DNA of 11,003 nt from Deltaproteobacteria bacterium RBG_16_54_18 (GCA_001797935.1 MGQT01000098.1:1-11003); one strand, 5' to 3'; shown: positions 1 to 6,939, counted from the first letter of the stretch. Program-made: numbers and translations. The notes: generated by a model not told the origin, from the letters alone.

Positions 1-77
1 AGCGGATGAGCACCAAGGGTGGCCGCCTGGTATTGAAGCGAAGACGCGCCAAGGGGAGGAAGCGGCTGACGGTTTAG
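1..77 (+). CDS. rpmH: 50S ribosomal protein L34, C-terminal part (truncated by window edge)
   Basis: Only the last 24 codons are visible, read in the frame starting at base 3 and ending with TAG at 75-77. The peptide ends in KRRRAKGRKRLTV, which is the typical L34 tail (family proteins end in a basic RRRAKGRKRL stretch). L34 is a small, very basic protein of the large ribosomal subunit, usually about 44 residues, so roughly half is missing to the left. Its position directly before rnpA is the near-universal rpmH-rnpA order. The rnpA start codon follows its stop after only two bases, so the two are almost certainly co-transcribed. The promoter lies outside the window. Confidence 0.93.
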   Translation, partial: RMSTKGGRLVLKRRRAKGRKRLTV

Positions 78-79
78 CC

Positions 80-451
80 ATGCCGGGAGCAAAGAGAGAT
101 GAGTCTTTACGGAAGGCGGAACGGTTACGGAGAAAAGCGGATTTTGAGATCATTGCCAGGGAGGGAACGAGGAAACACACGCGAAATTTCCTGCTGATCG
201 CGAGAAAGAATGATCAGGGATTTGCACGCGTGGGAGTTGTGGCCGGCAGAAAAGTGGGAACGGCCGTTGAGAGAAATAGGGTGAAACGCTTAGTGCGGGA
301 ATTTTTCAGAAGGAATAAGGATCGAGTGCACCCTTCAATCGACTACGTGATCGTCGGGAAAAAGGGGGCGCAGGAATTGCCGTATGCCCACGCGGTGACA
401 GAATTGAGCACCCTGTTGGAACTCCGGAAGGAGGAAGGTCAGAGGCATTGA
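80..451 (+). CDS. rnpA: Ribonuclease P protein component
   Basis: This 123-residue basic protein is the protein subunit of RNase P, which binds the catalytic RNA and helps remove 5' leaders from pre-tRNAs in the cytoplasm. The N-terminal RLRRKADFEIIAREG stretch (about residues 16-29) matches the family opening. The RNR signature is present as ERNRVKRLVREFFR at residues 64-77. Length is normal for the family. The ATG at 80 lies two bases after the rpmH stop. No good Shine-Dalgarno sequence sits at the usual distance; the purine-rich AAGGGGAGGAAG at about 51-62, inside rpmH, is the nearest, so translation may be coupled to rpmH. The 3' end overlaps the yidD start. Confidence 0.96.
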   Translation: MPGAKRDESLRKAERLRRKADFEIIAREGTRKHTRNFLLIARKNDQGFARVGVVAGRKVGTAVERNRVKRLVREFFRRNKDRVHPSIDYVIVGKKGAQELPYAHAVTELSTLLELRKEEGQRH

Positions 452-687
452 GCAGGTCTCCTCTGAGAAAGCCAATCTGGAGAGATACGGTCATAGGGAT
501 CATCAAGGCGTATAAAATTTTAGTTTCCCCGCTCTTTGGTCCTACGTGCCGTTTCTACCCGTCGTGTTCCACGTATACGAGTGAAGCCATTAGGATTTAT
601 GGATTAGGGCACGGGGGCCTTCTTGCCATCAAAAGACTCCTCAAATGTCATCCCTTCCACCCCGGCGGATACGATCCCGTACGATAA
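448..687 (+). CDS. yidD: Membrane protein insertion efficiency factor YidD
   Basis: This 79-residue protein belongs to the YidD (DUF37) family, small proteins thought to sit at the inner face of the cytoplasmic membrane and assist YidC-dependent insertion. The family signature is clear: SPLFGPTCRFYPSCSTY at residues 27-43, with Cys34 and Cys40; Cys67 (LLKCHPFHPGG); and the HPGGYDPV tail at 71-78. A hydrophobic stretch precedes the signature. I place the start at TTG 448-450, which overlaps the rnpA stop TGA (449-451), because no in-frame ATG or GTG lies between it and the conserved core and because GGAAGG at 433-438 gives about nine bases of spacing. This implies translational coupling to rnpA. 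Gene identity is firm; the exact start is less so. Confidence 0.93.
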   Translation: MSRSPLRKPIWRDTVIGIIKAYKILVSPLFGPTCRFYPSCSTYTSEAIRIYGLGHGGLLAIKRLLKCHPFHPGGYDPVR

Positions 688-724
688 CTTTTTGGCAGAC
701 GAAAAGCACTAGGAGGTCGGCATA

Positions 725-2401
725 ATGAACACGCGATTGATCATCGCCTTCGTTATTTCAATTGTTCTAATAATGGTGTATCAAAATTTATTTTTCAAAC
801 GGCCGCCAGTGCCGCCGGAGAAGGGCAAGGAGGCAGTGGTAACGCCGGCGCCGGCAGAGCAGAAGCCGCAGCTGCCGGACGTGCCAAAACAGGCCGTAGC
901 AGAAAAGCGTCCACCGCGGGCGGGGGTTGTGTACCAGGACGTCGTCGTCACGACCCCTCTTTACACCGCGACCTTCACTACCTATGGGGGGAGGCTCAAG
1001 AGCTGGCGGCTCAAGCAATACCAGGATAGAGCCCCCATGCACCCCCTGGGCAAGTTTGTACAAAACCTTGTGGCTGGTGTAATGGGGACCTTGGGTTTTA
1101 AAGGCACGAAGGTCGACGAAGGCCCTGCGCAACTTGTTGATCTCGTCAATACCACGGCCGCAGAAGATGCTCCCCTCGGGATCTCATTTACCAGGGGGGA
1201 GATCGGCTACGACGAGGCCATCCCCTGCATCCCCTCCGCAGCAGGGGTTACCCTGACGCGCCAGGGGGAGAGCCAAACCCTTAGCCTTCGCTGGCGATCC
1301 CCCAAGGGGGAGCAGATTGATAGGCGCCTCACCTTTTACGCCGATAGTTATCAGGTAGATATGGAGGTGCTCATCGCCGCCCCTGCCCTTCGCAAGGCGG
1401 GGAAGGATACGCTTGCGCTAGAATGGACGGCAGCGGTTGATACCGGGCAGAAGGGGACCGGGTTCTTTGGCCCTATCTACTATACGAGCGGCGGCCTGGA
1501 GGAGGTCAAACCGAGTAAAATTAAAGGAGAAGCAACAACGGTTGCGGGGACGGAGTGGTTTGGTTTTAAGCAAAATTATTTTATCATCCTCATCGTCCCC
1601 TCGCCAAAAGATACAACGCTGATCATGCGGCGCGCGCCTGAGCAGGTTGTCCGTAGCGCCCAGCTTACCCCGTTGGAAATGAAGCCCGGAGGGAACGCGC
1701 GGCTGGCATACAAGCTTTTCTTGGGGCCTAAGATAGCCAAGCTCCTTGCCCCGATTACGCCGACGGCTACAAAGGCCGCCGGATATGGCTGGCTCACCTT
1801 TATCGCGGTCCCGATCCTCAAGATCCTCACCTTCACCAACGGCCTTACGGGCAACTACGGTCTCGATATCATCATCCTGGCCATCTTCCTCAAGGTGATC
1901 TTCATTCCCCTGACCCACAAGAGCCAGCAATCGATGAAGGAGATGCAACAATTGCAGCCCGAGGTCAAACGCCTGCAGCAGAAATACAAGGAAGACAAGC
2001 AAACGCTCAATCGCGAGATCATGGAGCTCTATAAGAGGCGCAAGGTAAACCCCTTCGGGGGGTGCCTGCCGATGCTCTTACAGTTACCGGTCTTTTTTGC
2101 CTTGTATCGGGCCTTCTATGATGCCATCGAACTGAGGCACTCTCCTTTTGTTTTTTGGATCACCGACCTTGCCGACAAAGATCCCACCTATATTACCCCC
2201 CTGCTGATGGGGGCTACCATGTACTTTCAGCAGAAGATGACCACGGTGTCGGCGGACCCCGCCCAGGCAAAGATGATGTCCTTTATGCCTATTATGTTTA
2301 CCCTTTTCTTTTTGGGATTTCCCTCCGGCCTGGTCCTGTACTGGTTGGTCACCAATGTCCTGGGCATCGCGCATCAAATGTATATCAATAAAAAGCAATA
2401 A
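725..2401 (+). CDS. yidC: Membrane protein insertase YidC
   Basis: This 558-residue inner-membrane insertase (YidC/Oxa1/Alb3 family) inserts and folds membrane proteins, alone or with SecYEG. Layout: an N-terminal membrane anchor at about residues 5-24; a Pro/Ala/Lys-rich linker at about 25-66; a large periplasmic beta-domain at about 70-340, as in Gram-negative YidC; and the conserved five-helix core at about 355-555. In the core, Lys390 in IIILAIFLKVIFIPLT lies where the conserved groove arginine (Arg366 in E. coli) is found. The charged coiled-coil loop QQLQPEVKRLQQKYKEDK follows at about 408-425, then NPFGGCLPMLLQLPVFFALY at 442-461. The long periplasmic domain argues for a diderm host. 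AGGAGG at 711-716 supports the ATG at 725. The jag Shine-Dalgarno overlaps the stop codon. Confidence 0.97.
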   Translation: MNTRLIIAFVISIVLIMVYQNLFFKRPPVPPEKGKEAVVTPAPAEQKPQLPDVPKQAVAEKRPPRAGVVYQDVVVTTPLYTATFTTYGGRLKSWRLKQYQDRAPMHPLGKFVQNLVAGVMGTLGFKGTKVDEGPAQLVDLVNTTAAEDAPLGISFTRGEIGYDEAIPCIPSAAGVTLTRQGESQTLSLRWRSPKGEQIDRRLTFYADSYQVDMEVLIAAPALRKAGKDTLALEWTAAVDTGQKGTGFFGPIYYTSGGLEEVKPSKIKGEATTVAGTEWFGFKQNYFIILIVPSPKDTTLIMRRAPEQVVRSAQLTPLEMKPGGNARLAYKLFLGPKIAKLLAPITPTATKAAGYGWLTFIAVPILKILTFTNGLTGNYGLDIIILAIFLKVIFIPLTHKSQQSMKEMQQLQPEVKRLQQKYKEDKQTLNREIMELYKRRKVNPFGGCLPMLLQLPVFFALYRAFYDAIELRHSPFVFWITDLADKDPTYITPLLMGATMYFQQKMTTVSADPAQAKMMSFMPIMFTLFFLGFPSGLVLYWLVTNVLGIAHQMYINKKQ

Positions 2402-2413
2402 GGAGGCGGGAAG

Positions 2414-3169
2414 ATGCCGATAGAGAAAGAGGCGAAGAGCGTTGAAGAGGCCATCGAAAAAATATGCAGGGAACTCGGAAAAGAGAGAGAGGAACTGGAT
2501 TTTGAGGTCATCGAGGAGAAGGGGCGCGGCATCTTCGGTTTGATGGGGAATAAAAGGGTAAAGGTACGGGCCACACCGAAAGAGTCGTTGGAGAAATTGA
2601 AAGAGACACCGAGGGCGCCGAAAGAAACGCGGGATAAAGCAGCAAAGGATACGGAAAAGGTTAGGGAAAAACAGGAGGTGCCGAGGGGGCAGAAGGAAGA
2701 ACGTTCAGATACGGAGGTACTCGCCTTTGCCAAGGCGGCGCTTGAAAAAATCGTCGCGGGCATCGCCGCATCGGCCCAAATAGAAGGACGCGTGGATGCA
2801 GAGACGATCTATCTGACCATCAAGGGGGACGGGAGTGGGTTATTGATCGGGCGTCATGGGCAGACATTGGACGCACTGCAGTATCTCGTGGGCAGGATCG
2901 TGGGGAAACAGTTGGGTGACAAGCGCATGGTCGTGGTAGATACCGAGCAATATCGTGAGCGGAGGCGGGAGAGCCTGGAGCGGCTGGCACGACACATGGC
3001 CGACAGGGCCACGGCCACGGGAAAGGCCGTCAACCTGCAGCCGATGAACGCGAGTGACAGACGGATTATACATCTCACCCTCAAACAAGACAGGGGCATA
3101 GAGACCAGGAGCGAGGGGGAGGGGGGTATGAAGAGTATCAGGATATTCCCTCGCAAAAGGGGATCATAG
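2414..3169 (+). CDS. jag: Jag/KhpB family RNA-binding protein (Jag_N, KH, R3H)
   Basis: This 251-residue cytoplasmic protein has the three-part Jag/KhpB layout. Residues about 3-53 form the Jag N-terminal domain (EAIEKICRELGKEREELDFEVIEEK and the RGIFGLMG turn). Residues about 54-100 are a highly charged, probably disordered Lys/Glu linker. A KH domain follows at about 101-176 with the GRHG form of the GxxG loop at 146-149. An R3H domain lies at about 185-223 with Arg216 and His220 as the R-x3-H pair. Family members bind RNA broadly and, in Firmicutes, affect cell elongation and division; the role here is inferred only by homology. AAGGAGG at 2400-2406 overlaps the yidC stop, so translation is probably coupled. 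A parS site begins six bases after the stop. Confidence 0.95.
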   Translation: MPIEKEAKSVEEAIEKICRELGKEREELDFEVIEEKGRGIFGLMGNKRVKVRATPKESLEKLKETPRAPKETRDKAAKDTEKVREKQEVPRGQKEERSDTEVLAFAKAALEKIVAGIAASAQIEGRVDAETIYLTIKGDGSGLLIGRHGQTLDALQYLVGRIVGKQLGDKRMVVVDTEQYRERRRESLERLARHMADRATATGKAVNLQPMNASDRRIIHLTLKQDRGIETRSEGEGGMKSIRIFPRKRGS

Positions 3170-3320
3170 CGGAGTGTTCCACGTGGAACGCCCCGCTGCA
3201 GAGGAGGCTTTTCTTCAGGATTCGTCAGGGTATGATGACTAGTGTCCCGTGTCGATCCGCGGCGCGGCGGCCCCTTTTAAACTTCTCATCAAATTTTTAC
3301 CGTAGAAAAGGATAGCAGCT
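3170..3320 (+). promoter_or_regulatory. jag-mnmE intergenic region with parS and possible weak mnmE promoter
   Basis: This 151-bp gap separates mnmE from the otherwise tightly packed rnpA-jag block. Besides parS it holds a TATGAT hexamer at 3231-3236 that could be a -10 element for mnmE, but the bases at -35 distance (CTTTTC, 3208-3213) are poor. A GC-rich interrupted palindrome CCGCG-G-CGCGG lies at 3257-3267 without a T-run where a terminator would need one. mnmE may therefore be read from the upstream operon, from this weak promoter, or both. Confidence 0.35.
3175..3190. other. parS: parS centromere-like site (ParB binding)
   Basis: TGTTCCACGTGGAACG contains the perfect 14-bp palindrome GTTCCACGTGGAAC at 3176-3189 and differs from the symmetric proteobacterial parS form TGTTCCACGTGGAACA only at its last base. 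Sites of this kind bind ParB (Spo0J) and load the segregation machinery; they cluster near oriC. The location, between jag and mnmE within origin-proximal housekeeping genes, fits. No parA or parB is in the window. Confidence 0.9.
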
Positions 3321-4724
3321 ATGGTGCTTCGAGTAGACCCACAGGACACCATTGCCGCAATAGCCACGCCCTATGGCGAAAGCGGGATCGGTATCGTGCG
3401 GATTAGCGGTCCGGAGGCCGCTCCCATCGCTGAGAATATCTTCCGGCCGCGTCGCGGGGCACCTCAGCTGTGTAGTCACCAGATCCGCTATGGAGAGGTC
3501 ATTGATCCGAAGGGAGGAGAAACAATTGATGAAGTCCTCCTCACCTTTATGGCCGCGCCTCGGACCTATACAAGGCAGGACATCGTGGAGATCAGCTGCC
3601 ACGGGGGGTTTTGGCCGCTCAAACGGATATTGGAGTTGGTCTTGCGCCAGGGGGCGCGAGAGGCCCTGCCCGGCGAGTTTACCAAGCGCGCCTTTCTTTC
3701 CGGCAGGATAGACCTGACACAGGCCGAAGCCGTGCTGGACATTATTCAAGCGAGGACCGATGAAGGGCTCCGGCTGGCCGAAGAACAGCTGCGGGGGGGG
3801 CTCACCAAAGAGATTGCGGGGTTGCGCGAGAGGCTCGTCGGTCTCCTCGTCCCTATCGAAGCATTTATAGATTTCTCCGAAGAAGAGGAAGATAAACCCC
3901 CCCTTGGTGCAGTCACCGCGGGGCTGCGCGGCGCCCTAGCCACGATAGAGAGATTAATAGCGGCCCATGAGGAAGGGGAGCCCTATCGTGACGGCGTACG
4001 GGCCGCCATTGTGGGGAAGGCCAACGCGGGCAAGTCATCCCTCTTGAACCGGCTCCTCGAGCGGGAGCGGGCCATCGTGACCGCCATCCCCGGGACAACC
4101 ACCGACGTCATCGAAGAGGCCCTCAACCTCTCCGGCGTCCTCATCAGGCTCATGGATATGGCGGGATTGCGGGAACCGCGCAATGAAGTGGAGCAGGAAG
4201 GGGTGCGTTTGGCTCGGGAACGGTTAGCCGAGTCCCACCTAATCATTCTCGTCATGGACCGGAGCCGTCCCCTGGATGAAGAAGATCGCGCTATCTTCCG
4301 CGCTGTCGCGGCGCGGGGGAAACCGGTCGTACCGGTCTTGAATAAAGTAGATATTCCCCCTTATCTTGCTGAGACAGCGCTTATTCGGGAAACCGGATGG
4401 TCGCACCCCTATCCCATATCCGCCCTCACCGGCGAGGGGATCGAAGAGATGAAGAGGGGGATGGTGCAGGCCATCATAGCGGGGCGACTTAAACAAGGTG
4501 AGGGGGAGTTGATTCCGGTCAATCTGCGACACAAATTGGTTTTAGAGCGGGCACGAGACGTGCTCGATAAGATCCTTGTCAATCGCCAGCAAGAAGAGCT
4601 TCCCTGGGACCTGACGGCCATCGAGATACGTCGAGCCCTTGCCATCCTGGGGGAGATCGTTGGAGAGACGACCCCCGAGGAGGTCCTGGATACGATCTTT
4701 TCCCAATTCTGTATTGGGAAATAG
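3321..4724 (+). CDS. mnmE: tRNA modification GTPase MnmE
   Basis: This 467-residue GTPase (also called TrmE) works with MnmG to build 5-carboxymethylaminomethyl-type groups on wobble uridine 34 of certain tRNAs, using a folate one-carbon unit. Domains: the N-terminal folate-binding domain at about 1-122 (DTIAAIATPYGESGIGIVRISG); a helical domain; an inserted Ras-like G domain with the P-loop GKANAGKS at 232-239, the G2 loop GTTTD at 258-262, G3 as DMAG at 279-282 followed by LRE, and G4 NKVD at 341-344; and the C-terminal CIGK at 464-467, whose Cys is required for modification. Two positions depart from the commonest family forms: GTTRD is GTTTD and DTAG is DMAG. The downstream partner mnmG, often adjacent, is not here. 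AAAGGA at about 3307-3312 serves the ATG at 3321. Confidence 0.97.
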   Translation: MVLRVDPQDTIAAIATPYGESGIGIVRISGPEAAPIAENIFRPRRGAPQLCSHQIRYGEVIDPKGGETIDEVLLTFMAAPRTYTRQDIVEISCHGGFWPLKRILELVLRQGAREALPGEFTKRAFLSGRIDLTQAEAVLDIIQARTDEGLRLAEEQLRGGLTKEIAGLRERLVGLLVPIEAFIDFSEEEEDKPPLGAVTAGLRGALATIERLIAAHEEGEPYRDGVRAAIVGKANAGKSSLLNRLLERERAIVTAIPGTTTDVIEEALNLSGVLIRLMDMAGLREPRNEVEQEGVRLARERLAESHLIILVMDRSRPLDEEDRAIFRAVAARGKPVVPVLNKVDIPPYLAETALIRETGWSHPYPISALTGEGIEEMKRGMVQAIIAGRLKQGEGELIPVNLRHKLVLERARDVLDKILVNRQQEELPWDLTAIEIRRALAILGEIVGETTPEEVLDTIFSQFCIGK

Positions 4725-5018
4725 TATGAGGATCAATCATCAAAGTTATTAGAAAAAAATGAGCCCCCGAGGGGATCTACTTACTCAAAAAATCATTAGA
4801 TTTGTCCACAGTATATTCCCCGTAGCGAATGGCAAAAACCTAGGAATAAACAATAAAATTGCTTCTTGACAAGGGGAAGAGGTTCATATTATTTATACCC
4901 TTCACTTGGTTGGTCTGGGACTAATTCCCCCACTGAGAATCGGGAAGGTTCCAGCAAGAAGCCTTTCGTGATCAAAAGCAGCACAAATAACTACATGTAG
5001 AGAAAGGGAGGGTGAACA
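4725..5018 (+). promoter_or_regulatory. mnmE-fhs intergenic region: fhs promoter and leader
   Basis: This 294-bp gap marks the change from housekeeping genes to the carbon-fixation cluster. The left half is AT-rich and contains a single DnaA-box-like TTGTCCACA at 4802-4810 and a CCCC-CGA-GGGG stem at 4764-4774 bordered by an A7 run at 4753-4759. The promoter-like CTTGACAAGGG is at 4865-4875. The leader after it has two small possible stems: GGGA/TCCC at 4917-4929, and GAATC/GGTTC at 4937-4951 with one G-U pair. A 10-bp palindrome CTACATGTAG at 4991-5000 lies immediately before the fhs ribosome binding site. I see no gene, tRNA or recognisable riboswitch. Confidence 0.6.
4865..4875 (+). promoter_or_regulatory. 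Shared CTTGACAAGGG element upstream of fhs (-35-like)
   Basis: The element contains the consensus -35 hexamer TTGACA at 4866-4871 within the inverted repeat CTTG-A-CAAG. A TATTAT hexamer at 4887-4892 would be the -10 at a short 15-bp spacing; TTATTT at 4889-4894 would give 17 bp. Identical 11-mers occur before folD and before the cdhA-like gene. It sits 145 bases before the fhs start codon. Confidence 0.6.
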
Positions 5019-6782
5019 ATGTCATATGATGCCACCAAGATGTCTGACTGGCAGATTGCGGAAGATGCCGAAAAGAAAATGCCGACTCCAGAGGAGTGGC
5101 GGGAAAGACTGAATCTGGAAAAAGACGAAATCATCCCCTACGGAAGACTGTGTAAGCTCGACTTTATGAAGATCATTGAGCGTCTCAAGAAGAAGCCCGA
5201 TGGCAAGTATATTGAGGTAACCGCTATTACCCCGACGCCTTTAGGTGAGGGAAAGAGCACCACCTCGTGTGGTCTCATGGAAGGCCTGGGCAAACGGGGC
5301 AAGAATGTCGGCGGCTGCCTGCGCCAACCCTCGGGCGGCCCTACCATGAATATCAAGGGGACCGCTGCCGGCGGAGGCAATGCCCTGCTCATCCCGATGA
5401 CCGAGTTCTCCATGGGGTTGACCGGCGACATCAATGACATCATGAATGCCCACAACCTGGCGATGGTAGCCCTGACCGCCAGGATGCAACACGAACGCAA
5501 CTACGACGATGAAGAACTGAAAAAGCGCACAGGGATTCGTCGTCTGGATGTCGACCCTACCAGGGTGGAGATGGGATGGATCTTGGACTTCTGCGCCCAG
5601 AGCCTGAGAAACATCATTATAGGAATCGGCGGACGCATGGACGGCTTTCTGATGCAGTCCAAGTTCGGCATCGCCGTGAGCTCGGAGCTCATGGCCATGC
5701 TCTCCATCGTCACGGACCTGGCTGACCTGCGCGCCAGGATGGATCAGATCACCGTTGCCTTCGATAAAAAGGGCAACCCCGTTACCACAGGCGACTTGGA
5801 GGTGGGAGGGGCCATGACTGCGTGGATGCGCAACACGATCAACCCGACCCTCTGCAGCACGGTGGAGTACCAGCCCTGCCTGGTGCATGCCGGCCCCTTT
5901 GCCAATATCGCCGTGGGCCAGTCATCCATCATCGGCGATCGCATCGCCCTCAAGATGTTTGATTACCATGTGACGGAGAGCGGCTTTGCCGCAGACATCG
6001 GCTTTGAGAAGTTCTGGAACGTCAAGTGCCGCTTCAGCGGCCTCAAGCCGCATGTGTCGGTGCTCACCACCACTATCAGGGCCCTCAAGATGCACGGCGG
6101 CGGCCCCAAAGTCGTGGCTGGTCTGCCCCTGCCCGATTCCTACACCAAAGCGGATCTCGGGCTCCTGGAGAAGGGCATCCCCAACATGCTGCACCACATC
6201 AACACCATCAGGGCCTCCGGCATGAACCCCGTGGTATGCATCAATGCCTTCCACACCGATACGAAGGAGGAGATCGCCCTGGTGCGCAAGGCAGCGGAGA
6301 AGGCTGGCGCCCGCTGTGCAGTCAGCGAGCACTGGCTCAAGGGAGGAGATGGCGCCCTCGAGCTGGCCGATGCGGTGATGGAGGCCTGTGAGGAGAAGAG
6401 CGACTTCAAGTTCCTCTATCCCATGGAGATGAAGCTAAGAGAACGAGTCAATAGGATTGCCACGGTGGTCTATGGGGCCGACGGTGTATCGTGGACCCCT
6501 GATGCTGAGGCCAAGGCCAAGGTATTCGAGAAAGACGCCAAGTATGACGAATACGCCACCATGATGGTGAAGACCCATCTGAGCCTGACGCAGGATCCAA
6601 CACTCAAAGGGGTCCCCAAGGGTTGGACCCTGCCTATCCGTGACGTCTTGATCTATTCCGGGGCAAAGTTCCTCTGCCCGTGTGCCGGTACCATCAGCCT
6701 GATGCCGGGCACGTCATCAAGCCCTGCCTTCCGCAAGGTGGATGTGGACGTGAAGACGGGGTTGGTAAAAGGGCTTTTCTAG
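5019..6782 (+). CDS. fhs: Formate-tetrahydrofolate ligase (10-formyl-THF synthetase)
   Basis: This 587-residue enzyme joins formate to tetrahydrofolate with ATP, giving 10-formyl-THF, the first folate step of the Wood-Ljungdahl methyl branch. The P-loop is PTPLGEGKS at 72-80, LRQPS is at 101-105, and the folate-stacking Phe/Trp pair appears as INAF (Phe411) and SEHW (Trp439). The tail KTGLVKGLF is typical. Much of the sequence resembles the synthetase domain of eukaryotic C1-THF synthase (HAGPFANIA, KTHLSL, KGVPKGWTLPIRD) more than the clostridial enzyme. Unusual are NIKGTAAGGG where GIKGGAAGGG is common, IAVG where IAHG is common (Val299), and MPGTSSSPA near the end where MPGLPxRP is common. 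It is about 30 residues longer than the roughly 557-residue clostridial form. GGAGGG at 5007-5012 supports the ATG at 5019. It is probably monocistronic because a terminator follows. Confidence 0.95.
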   Translation: MSYDATKMSDWQIAEDAEKKMPTPEEWRERLNLEKDEIIPYGRLCKLDFMKIIERLKKKPDGKYIEVTAITPTPLGEGKSTTSCGLMEGLGKRGKNVGGCLRQPSGGPTMNIKGTAAGGGNALLIPMTEFSMGLTGDINDIMNAHNLAMVALTARMQHERNYDDEELKKRTGIRRLDVDPTRVEMGWILDFCAQSLRNIIIGIGGRMDGFLMQSKFGIAVSSELMAMLSIVTDLADLRARMDQITVAFDKKGNPVTTGDLEVGGAMTAWMRNTINPTLCSTVEYQPCLVHAGPFANIAVGQSSIIGDRIALKMFDYHVTESGFAADIGFEKFWNVKCRFSGLKPHVSVLTTTIRALKMHGGGPKVVAGLPLPDSYTKADLGLLEKGIPNMLHHINTIRASGMNPVVCINAFHTDTKEEIALVRKAAEKAGARCAVSEHWLKGGDGALELADAVMEACEEKSDFKFLYPMEMKLRERVNRIATVVYGADGVSWTPDAEAKAKVFEKDAKYDEYATMMVKTHLSLTQDPTLKGVPKGWTLPIRDVLIYSGAKFLCPCAGTISLMPGTSSSPAFRKVDVDVKTGLVKGLF

Positions 6783-6814
6783 ACCCAGTGGCACACACAC
6801 GGTCTTAAACCTCT

Positions 6815-6840
6815 GGCCAGGCTGTTGCCTGGCCTTTTTT
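6815..6840 (+). terminator. Rho-independent terminator of fhs
   Basis: A perfect 8-bp stem, GGCCAGGC (6815-6822) and GCCTGGCC (6827-6834), closes a TGTT loop and runs straight into six Ts (6835-6840). It lies 33 bases after the fhs stop codon, so fhs and the following folD operon are separate transcription units. Confidence 0.95.
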
Positions 6841-6909
6841 GTTGTATCATCCTCGACGACCATTCATCCCTTCCAACGCTGTAAACCTAGATTGTGAAAT
6901 AATTAACAT

Positions 6910-6927
6910 ACTTCCTTTAAAAGAAGT
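6910..6927. promoter_or_regulatory. 18-bp imperfect palindrome, candidate operator
   Basis: ACTTCCTTTAAAAGAAGT reads as an inverted repeat in which eight of nine base pairs match (one C/A mismatch). It ends one base before the CTTGACAAGGG element of the folD operon, where an activator or repressor would be expected. No similar palindrome was seen before fhs or the cdhA-like gene. Confidence 0.4.
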
Positions 6928-6928
6928 C

Positions 6929-6939
6929 CTTGACAAGGG
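6929..6939 (+). promoter_or_regulatory. Shared CTTGACAAGGG element upstream of folD-cooC-acsE-acsD (-35-like)
   Basis: The second copy has TTGACA at 6930-6935. Its inverted repeat is longest here, CCTTG-A-CAAGG at 6928-6938. Possible -10 hexamers are GATAAC at 6951-6956 (15-bp spacing) and TAACGT at 6953-6958 (17 bp), neither strong. It lies 129 bases before the folD start codon. Confidence 0.6.

Noticed and set aside
1418..2002. Minus-strand open frame (194 codons) opposite yidC
   Set aside because: Its Leu/Asp/Arg-rich translation is typical of an antisense shadow, and yidC is strongly supported.
3257..3267. CCGCG-G-CGCGG palindrome considered as a jag terminator
   Set aside because: A one-base loop cannot form this hairpin as drawn, and the sequence after it is GCGGCCCC before any Ts.
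3232..3315. Possible 27-codon ORF between jag and mnmE starting at ATG 3232
   Set aside because: The only GAGGAGG (3201-3207) is about 24 bases away, and the Arg/Ala/Ser-rich product resembles translated GC-rich spacer.
4699..4721. Perfect 9-bp inverted repeat (TTTCCCAAT / ATTGGGAAA, five-base loop) over the mnmE stop region, considered as a terminator
   Set aside because: There is no T-run after it, and the right arm largely encodes the required IGK end of MnmE, so the symmetry may be a by-product of coding constraint.
4898..5018. fhs leader considered as a tetrahydrofolate or other riboswitch
   Set aside because: Only two short stems are seen and I could not match the conserved core of any riboswitch class I know.
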